Part shown: positions 35,701 to 39,994 of the stretch, in pieces
Numbering within the stretch: position 1 is the first letter of the stretch
How the letters are laid out: each line of letters starts with the position of its first letter
Assembly (NCBI GenBank): GCA_017397805.1
Contig: JAFQHW010000074.1
Coordinates: 1-39,994, forward strand
Direction of reading: 5' to 3'
Source: Clostridia bacterium
Lineage (GTDB): Bacteria > Bacillota > Clostridia > Oscillospirales > CAG-382
Length of the DNA stretch: 39,994 nt
Notes under the pieces: generated by a model
What the model was told of the DNA's origin: nothing
What the model saw: only the letters and a program-made list of their open reading frames with translations
Databases searched by the model: none
Position numbers and translations under genes: made by a program

Positions 35701-36393
35701 AAGAAGGGTCGTCAGGTTCATATGGTAGACAGCGAAACGGGCGAGGAAAGAGTTGTTCCCGTTTCCCTTAAGTCCAAGCTTATAGTGGAAGAGGGCGCTA
35801 CCGTTAAGAAGTGTCAGAAGCTTACCGACGGTACGGAAACTCCCGCAGATATTCTCCGCATCTCCGGCCTTGACGCGGTTTACGAATATATAATTAAGGA
35901 AATCCAGCGTGTTTACCGTTTGCAGGCGGTTGAAATTAACGATAAGCATATCGAAATCATCGCCCGTCAGATGACACGCAAGATAAGAGTAGAGCAAGCA
36001 GGCGATACCAATATGCTTGTGGGCAGTGCAGTGGACGTTAACGAGTTTAACACCGCAAACGAAGAGATTCGCGCCCGCAACGAAGCAGGCGAAGCAGTTC
36101 CTCTTATGGAGGCTGTGGGCACACCCATGCTATTGGGTATCACCAAGGCTTCTCTGTCCACCGAGTCCTTCCTTTCCGCCGCTTCCTTCCAGGAAACCAC
36201 AAAGGTTCTTACGGAAGCCGCTATCAAGGGCAAGGTTGACCCGCTTATCGGTCTTAAAGAGAACGTTATTATCGGTAAGCTTATCCCCGCAGGTACGGGT
36301 ATGCAACGCTACAGAGATCTGGATATCCGCGTTGGTGAGCATGAAAGCTACAACGAGATGTTCGCAGAAGAAATAGAAGCTGTAGCAGAGTAA
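32791..36393 (+). CDS. rpoC: DNA-directed RNA polymerase subunit beta'
   Basis: The 1200-residue beta' subunit. The N-terminal zinc site has C59, C61, C74 and C77 (CHCGKY...CEKCG). The catalytic magnesium loop NADFDGD is at 446-452. Later come the bridge-helix and trigger-loop regions (for example [20 protein letters not shown], and [16 protein letters not shown]) and the second zinc site with [13 protein letters not shown]. Length is typical of Firmicutes beta' without the large insertion of Proteobacteria. AAAGGGGAAG precedes the ATG. A long hairpin follows before rpsL. Confidence 0.98.
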   Translation: MERVEIDSIKVGLASPEMIRSWSYGEVKKPETINYRTLKPERDGLFCEKIFGPTKDWECHCGKYKRVRYKGKVCEKCGVEITTNKVRRERMGHVELAAPVSHIWYFRAIPSRMGLLLDLSPKLLEKVLYFAQYIVLDPGDTPLVKKQILSDQQYRDYYEKYENDFRVGIGAEAIKELLEEINPEELAEQLKEELKDAQGQKKLRLIKRLEVVEAFRISGNRPEWMVLEALPVIPPEIRPMVQLDGGRFATSDLNDLYRRVINRNNRLRKLIELEAPDIIIRNEKRMLQEAVDALIDNGRRGRPVTGPNNRPLKSLSEMLRGKQGRFRQNLLGKRVDYSGRSVIVVGPELKIYQCGLPKEMALELFKPFVMKNLVAAGKATNIKDAKKKVERATPEVWDAIDVVIKEHPVLLNRAPTLHRLSIQAFEPVLVEGRAIKLHPLVCTAFNADFDGDQMPVHVPLSAEAQAEARFLMLSANNLLKPVNGRAVTVPSQDMVLGSFYLTMDKEGEPGGLDESDPSKGCYRNLDEAVMAYENGLLGLHAKIKVRVEREINGKMVEGTVCSTLGRFIFNSYIPQDLGFVDRSKKENALVLEVDFVCTNNELAQIIDRCIRVHGNVITCEMLDKMKANGFKYSTKGAITISVYDMTIPPKKQDLLKAAEEKVDVITEYFRQGMLSDEERSRRVVSVWEDCTKQVATELQKNLDRYNPLNMMAVSGARGSIKQIRQLAGMRGLMFAATGKTIEMPIKSNFREGMTILEYFTAARGARKGLADTALRTADSGYLTRRLVDVAQDVIVREENCGDTRGMVVRKIVDIMPGGKEEVIEPFADRLLGRYTIGNVVNPQTGEVIVEHDTMINDAQVKAIIEAGIEEVCVRSAINCRAKHGVCVHCYGADLASGKPVSIGESVGIIAAQSIGEPGTQLTMRTFHSGGVAGSDITQGLPRVEEIFEARKPKVAALLAEFDGTVTTEETKKGRQVHMVDSETGEERVVPVSLKSKLIVEEGATVKKCQKLTDGTETPADILRISGLDAVYEYIIKEIQRVYRLQAVEINDKHIEIIARQMTRKIRVEQAGDTNMLVGSAVDVNEFNTANEEIRARNEAGEAVPLMEAVGTPMLLGITKASLSTESFLSAASFQETTKVLTEAAIKGKVDPLIGLKENVIIGKLIPAGTGMQRYRDLDIRVGEHESYNEMFAEEIEAVAE

Positions 36394-36406
36394 AGTTCGG
36401 CTTTGG

Positions 36407-36435
36407 GTCCCATGGACTTCAAAAGTCCGTGGGAC
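36407..36435 (+). promoter_or_regulatory. 13-bp hairpin between rpoC and rpsL
   Basis: GTCCCATGGACTT-CAA-AAGTCCGTGGGAC pairs along 13 positions with one G-U wobble and a three-base loop. No T-run follows, so it is more likely an RNA processing or stability element, or a ribosomal-protein binding site, than a full terminator. Confidence 0.6.
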
Positions 36436-36471
36436 TATAGCATAAAAAATTTAAGAAAGGAGAAAAGACAC

Positions 36472-36888
36472 GTGCCTACATTTAATCAGCTTGTAAGACA
36501 TGGCAGACAAATGGCTACCTACAAGTCCAAGAGCCCCGCTTTGCAGAAGGGCGTTAACCTTTTGAAGAAAAAGGCTACCGATCAACCCTCCCCTCAAAAG
36601 AGAGGCGTTTGCACAAAGGTTGCTATTAAGACCCCTAAGAAGCCTAACTCCGCACAGAGAAAGATCGCAAGAGTTAGACTTACCAACGGTATGGAAGTTA
36701 CTTCTTACATCCCCGGCATCGGTCACAACTTGCAGGAGCACTCTGTAGTTCTTATCAGAGGCGGCAGAGTTAAGGACCTCCCCGGTGTTCGTTACCACAT
36801 CATTCGCGGTAAGCTCGATACCCAGGGCGTTGCTAACAGAAATCAGGCTCGCTCCAAGTACGGTGCAAAGAGACCTAAGAAAAAGTAA
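36472..36888 (+). CDS. rpsL: Ribosomal protein S12 (GTG start)
   Basis: S12 sits at the decoding centre of the 30S subunit. The 138-residue reading starts at GTG 36472 ([12 protein letters not shown]) behind AAAGGAG; the ATG at 36403 lies within the intergenic hairpin and is rejected. [22 protein letters not shown] and [13 protein letters not shown] are conserved, and the two lysines whose mutation gives streptomycin resistance are intact. Between the basic N-terminus and SPQKRG there is an insertion of about a dozen residues ([17 protein letters not shown]), a form also seen in other Firmicutes. It is followed by a 148-base gap before rpsG. Confidence 0.96.
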   Translation: MPTFNQLVRHGRQMATYKSKSPALQKGVNLLKKKATDQPSPQKRGVCTKVAIKTPKKPNSAQRKIARVRLTNGMEVTSYIPGIGHNLQEHSVVLIRGGRVKDLPGVRYHIIRGKLDTQGVANRNQARSKYGAKRPKKK

Positions 36889-37036
36889 TTCCAAGCTAAG
36901 TTGATTCGGAAAACAAACAGTTTGTGCTTTTTAAAGTGCAATATCATATATATTTGATTTTGCCTTGAGGGAGCCTTACGGATTAGTTCCGAGTACCTAT
37001 GATTTCATTTTAAAATTTATGAAGGAGGGAAGTACA

Positions 37037-37507
37037 GTGCCCAGAAGAGTGCATGGTTTCAAAAGGGACGTTTTACCCGACCCTATGTACAATTCCACTT
37101 TGGTAACTAAGCTTACCAATCAGATTATGTATGACGGTAAAAAGGGTGTTGCTCAGAAAATAGTATATGATGCATTTGCAATGGTTGAAGCAAAGACCGG
37201 CGCTAACGCACTTGAGCAGTTCCAGAAAGCCCTTGAAAACATTATGCCTAACCTTGAGGTTAAATCTGTCCGCAGAGGCGGCTCTAACTACCAGGTTCCT
37301 ATGGAAGTAAGAGCTGAAAGACGCCAAACTCTCGGTCTCAGATGGCTTGTAAATTATGCAAGAACCAGAAGTGACAGAAAGATGTATGAGCGCCTCGCAA
37401 ACGAGATTATCGACGCTACTAATAACTTGGGCGGCGCCGTTAAGAAGAAGGACGATACCCATAGAATGGCAGAAGCTAACAAGGCGTTTGCTCACTATAA
37501 GTGGTAA
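37037..37507 (+). CDS. rpsG: Ribosomal protein S7 (GTG start)
   Basis: S7 nucleates assembly of the 30S head and contacts E-site tRNA. The 156-residue protein starts at GTG 37037 ([15 protein letters not shown]) with GGAGGG eight bases upstream; the ATG at 36965 is in non-coding leader. Family segments [14 protein letters not shown] and [15 protein letters not shown] are present, and the C-terminus ends in KAFAHYKW as is common. In some bacteria S7 represses its own operon by binding leader RNA; the long gap before this gene could hold such a site, but no clear copy of the 16S binding site was identified. fusA follows after 36 bases. Confidence 0.97.
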   Translation: MPRRVHGFKRDVLPDPMYNSTLVTKLTNQIMYDGKKGVAQKIVYDAFAMVEAKTGANALEQFQKALENIMPNLEVKSVRRGGSNYQVPMEVRAERRQTLGLRWLVNYARTRSDRKMYERLANEIIDATNNLGGAVKKKDDTHRMAEANKAFAHYKW

Positions 37508-37543
37508 ACTAAGTAACAGTTATAGAAAAAACAGGAGAATTGT

Positions 37544-39616
37544 ATGGCAACTTATCAGCTTGATAATATGCGTAACATCGGTATAATGGCGCATATCGAC
37601 GCAGGCAAAACTACGACTACAGAGCGTATCCTTTATTACACAGGCAAGACCCACAAGTTGGGAGAAACCCACGAGGGTGCCGCAACCATGGACTGGATGG
37701 AGCAGGAGCAGGAACGTGGTATTACCATCACTTCCGCTGCTACTACCTGTTATTGGAAGGGGTACCGCATTAATATTATCGATACTCCCGGCCACGTGGA
37801 CTTTACGGCAGAAGTTGAACGCTCGCTCAGAGTGCTTGACGGCGCAGTAACGGTATTCTGTGCAAAGGGCGGCGTTGAACCTCAGTCGGAAACAGTCTGG
37901 CATCAGGCTGACAAGTACAAGGTTCCCCGAATGGCATACGTAAACAAGATGGATATAACCGGCGCTGACTTTTACCGCGTGGTTGATATGATGCATGAGA
38001 GATTGCGTGCAAACGCAATCCCTATGCAGCTTCCCATCGGTGCGGAAAGCGATTTTAAAGGTCTTATCGACTTGCTTACCATGACCGCATATATATACAG
38101 AAACGAGGACGGCACAGACGTCCTTGAAACGGAAGTTCCCGAAGATATGAAGGCTAAGGCTGAGGAGTACAGAGCCTCTTTGGTCGAAAAGGTTTCCGAA
38201 TTTGACGAAGACCTTGTGGTTAAGTATCTTGAGGAAGAGGAAATAACCGTTGACGAGCTGAAGAAGGTTATCCGCAAGGCTACCATCGAAAACAAGATGG
38301 TTCCCGTATTTTGCGGTACCTCTTACAGGAACAGAGGCGTTCAGAAGCTGCTTGACGCAGTTTTGGACTATATGCCTTCCCCCGTTGATATCGAGAACAT
38401 CAAAGGTGTTAACCCCGATACCGATGAAGAGGAAGAACGTCCTACCGACAGAAATCAGCCTTTTTCCGCTTTGGCTTTCAAGATTATGGCAGACCCCTTC
38501 GTTGGTAAGATAGCTTTCGTAAGAGTATATTCCGGCTCTATAAAGACCGGCTCCGTTGTTTATAACGCAGTTAAGGGCGGCAGAGAGCGTATGGGACGTA
38601 TCCTTATGATGCATGCTAACCACAGAGAGGACGTTGATGAGATCTCCGCAGGCGAAATCGCGGCAGTAGTTGGTCTTAAAAACACCACCACCGGTGATAC
38701 TCTTTGCGACGAGAAGCATCCCATAGTTCTTGAGTCTATGGTGTTCCCCGAACCCGTTATCAGAGTAGCTATCGAGCCTAAGACCAAGGCAGGTCAGGAA
38801 AAGATGGGCATCGCCCTTTCCAGACTGGCTGAGGAGGACCCCACCTTCCGTACCTATACCGATGCGGAAACGGGCCAGACTATTATTGCAGGTATGGGCG
38901 AGCTACACCTTGAAATAATTGTTGACAGACTAATGCGTGAGTTCCGTGTGGAAGCTAACGTGGGTAAACCTCAGGTTAGCTACCGCGAAGCTATCCGTAA
39001 AGCCGCTGACGCTGACGAAAAGTTTGTTCGTCAAAGCGGCGGTAAGGGTCAGTACGGTCACGTTAAGCTCACCCTTGAACCGGGTGAAGCAGGCAGCGGC
39101 TTTGAATTTGTGGACAAGACCGTTGGCGGCGCTATTCCCAAGGAATATATGGGCGCCGTTAAGAGCGGTATCGAAAGCGCAATGCAAAGCGGTATCCTTG
39201 CAGGCTATAACGTAGTTGACGTTAAGGCAACCGTTACCGACGGTTCCTACCACGAGGTAGACTCTTCCGAAATGGCGTTCAAGATAGCAGGTTCTATGGC
39301 GTTCAAGGCTGCTATGAAGAAGGCAGACCCCACGTTGACCGAGCCTATTATGAAGGTCGTTGTTATTACACCTGAGGAATACTTAGGTTCCGTAATCGGC
39401 GATATAACCACGCGCAGAGGCGCTATACAGGAGATGGTGGCACTTACGGGTGCTCAGCAGATCACTGCACACGTTCCCCTGTCCGAAATGTTCGGTTATG
39501 CAACTGATATGCGTTCCATGACCCAGGGCAGAGGTAACTACTCTATGGAGCCCAGCCATTACGCAGAGGTTCCCAAGTCTGTAATGGATGCAATTATAAA
39601 GGGCAAAGAAGCGTAA
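37544..39616 (+). CDS. fusA: Elongation factor G
   Basis: EF-G is the GTPase that drives translocation. The 690-residue protein has the P-loop AHIDAGKTT (16-24), switch-II region [12 protein letters not shown] and the five usual domains. The domain IV region with GGKGQYGHV and the C-terminal fold (RGAIQEM, then [19 protein letters not shown]) match canonical EF-G rather than the EF-G2 or tetracycline-resistance paralogues. AGGAGAATTGT precedes the ATG. It lies between rpsG and tuf in the usual order, but tuf has its own promoter. Confidence 0.98.
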   Translation: MATYQLDNMRNIGIMAHIDAGKTTTTERILYYTGKTHKLGETHEGAATMDWMEQEQERGITITSAATTCYWKGYRINIIDTPGHVDFTAEVERSLRVLDGAVTVFCAKGGVEPQSETVWHQADKYKVPRMAYVNKMDITGADFYRVVDMMHERLRANAIPMQLPIGAESDFKGLIDLLTMTAYIYRNEDGTDVLETEVPEDMKAKAEEYRASLVEKVSEFDEDLVVKYLEEEEITVDELKKVIRKATIENKMVPVFCGTSYRNRGVQKLLDAVLDYMPSPVDIENIKGVNPDTDEEEERPTDRNQPFSALAFKIMADPFVGKIAFVRVYSGSIKTGSVVYNAVKGGRERMGRILMMHANHREDVDEISAGEIAAVVGLKNTTTGDTLCDEKHPIVLESMVFPEPVIRVAIEPKTKAGQEKMGIALSRLAEEDPTFRTYTDAETGQTIIAGMGELHLEIIVDRLMREFRVEANVGKPQVSYREAIRKAADADEKFVRQSGGKGQYGHVKLTLEPGEAGSGFEFVDKTVGGAIPKEYMGAVKSGIESAMQSGILAGYNVVDVKATVTDGSYHEVDSSEMAFKIAGSMAFKAAMKKADPTLTEPIMKVVVITPEEYLGSVIGDITTRRGAIQEMVALTGAQQITAHVPLSEMFGYATDMRSMTQGRGNYSMEPSHYAEVPKSVMDAIIKGKEA

Positions 39617-39653
39617 GCTTTTTTGAAAAAAACCAAGTATTTACAAAAAACCC

Positions 39654-39682
39654 TTGACAATAAGGGAAAAATTGTTTATTAT
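39654..39682 (+). promoter_or_regulatory. Promoter of tuf
   Basis: TTGACA (39654-39659), 17 bases, TATTAT (39677-39682), in the 104-base gap after fusA. It suggests extra transcription of tuf beyond operon read-through. Confidence 0.85.
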
Positions 39683-39720
39683 TAAAATAAGTATTAATGT
39701 GAATTCAGGAGGAAATTTTA

Positions 39721-39994
39721 ATGGCAAAGGCAAAATTTGAAAGAACCAAGCCCCATGTCAATATAGGCACTATCGGCCACGTTGACCACGGCAAGACCAC
39801 TCTTACAGCTGCTATAACTAAGACTCTTTCTCTCGGTAACGCGAATATCGAGTTCTTGGCATATGACCAGATCGATAACGCTCCCGAAGAAAAGGCAAGA
39901 GGTATTACGATCAATACCAGACACGTTGAATACGAAACTGCCAGCAGACACTATGCACACGTTGACTGCCCCGGCCACGCTGACTACGTTAAGA
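39721..39994 (+). CDS. tuf: Elongation factor Tu (start only)
   Basis: The first 91 residues of EF-Tu, which delivers aminoacyl-tRNA to the ribosome. The P-loop GHVDHGKTT, the [17 protein letters not shown] switch-I region and the DCPGHADYV switch-II motif are all visible. AGGAGG (39707-39712) precedes the ATG. The rest of the gene lies beyond the window. The short segment [13 protein letters not shown] after the first helix departs from the more usual AEKGGAEFVAYD, a lineage difference rather than a defect. Confidence 0.97.
   Translation, partial: MAKAKFERTKPHVNIGTIGHVDHGKTTLTAAITKTLSLGNANIEFLAYDQIDNAPEEKARGITINTRHVEYETASRHYAHVDCPGHADYVK

Noticed and set aside
34519..35997. Long open frame opposite rpoC (492 codons, minus strand)
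   Set aside because: Same explanation as for rpoB: antisense to an intact conserved gene.

Overview
The window looks like part of a chromosome from an anaerobic, low-to-moderate G+C Bacillota (Clostridia-type) bacterium. The evidence is the Firmicutes-style HolB-RicT pair, a CD1247-N-terminal-domain protein, the pyruvate formate-lyase/activase pair, near-consensus TTGACA-17-TATAAT promoters, strong GGAGG ribosome binding sites and frequent TTG/GTG starts. Nothing resembling a prophage, plasmid, integrase, transposase or defence island was seen. Most of the window is housekeeping DNA.

Layout. 1-325: two copies of a structured repeat (R1 partial, R2), lying directly 3' of asnB. 315-6785, minus strand: secA, two polytopic membrane proteins of unknown function, asnB. 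6925-11391, plus strand: the tRNA/rRNA modification operon trmL-mnmE-mnmG-rsmG. 11406-12621: repeat copies R3 and R4 on either side of an amidohydrolase gene. 12626-15486, minus strand: CD1247-like Asp/Cys-rich protein, efp, and a Na/Pi cotransporter-PhoU protein. 15727-20341, plus strand: HtrA-type protease, glycerate kinase, galactokinase-family kinase, WalJ/YycJ-type metallohydrolase. 20407-23511, minus strand: pflB-pflA behind a consensus promoter and a ZTP (pfl-motif) riboswitch with an overlapping terminator. 23578-28572, minus strand: holB, ricT (yaaT), an MBOAT acyltransferase and a DHHW protein, tightly packed. 28840-end, plus strand: rpoB, rpoC, rpsL, rpsG, fusA and the start of tuf.

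How the genes work together. The right end is the transcription/translation core (RNA polymerase beta and beta', S12, S7, EF-G, EF-Tu). TrmL, MnmE/MnmG and RsmG tune the decoding apparatus. EF-P rescues polyproline stalling. PflA installs the glycyl radical on PflB for anaerobic pyruvate cleavage, which yields formate for one-carbon/purine metabolism; this fits control by a ZTP riboswitch. The MBOAT/DHHW pair is probably an extracellular polymer O-acylation module.

The most interesting object is the R1-R4 repeat family: about 160-bp cores with a closing stem, a branched internal stem-loop containing a tandem GA/GA internal loop, and an 11-13 bp terminator-like hairpin. Comparison of the R1/R2 type with the R3/R4 type shows compensatory base-pair changes in three separate stems (four pairs in all), so the pairing itself appears to be under selection. 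Each junction that can be judged lies at the 3' end of a minus-strand gene, in the same orientation, and the outer inverted arms run into the neighbouring gene's last codons in two cases. I do not recognise the family; homology searching was not possible.
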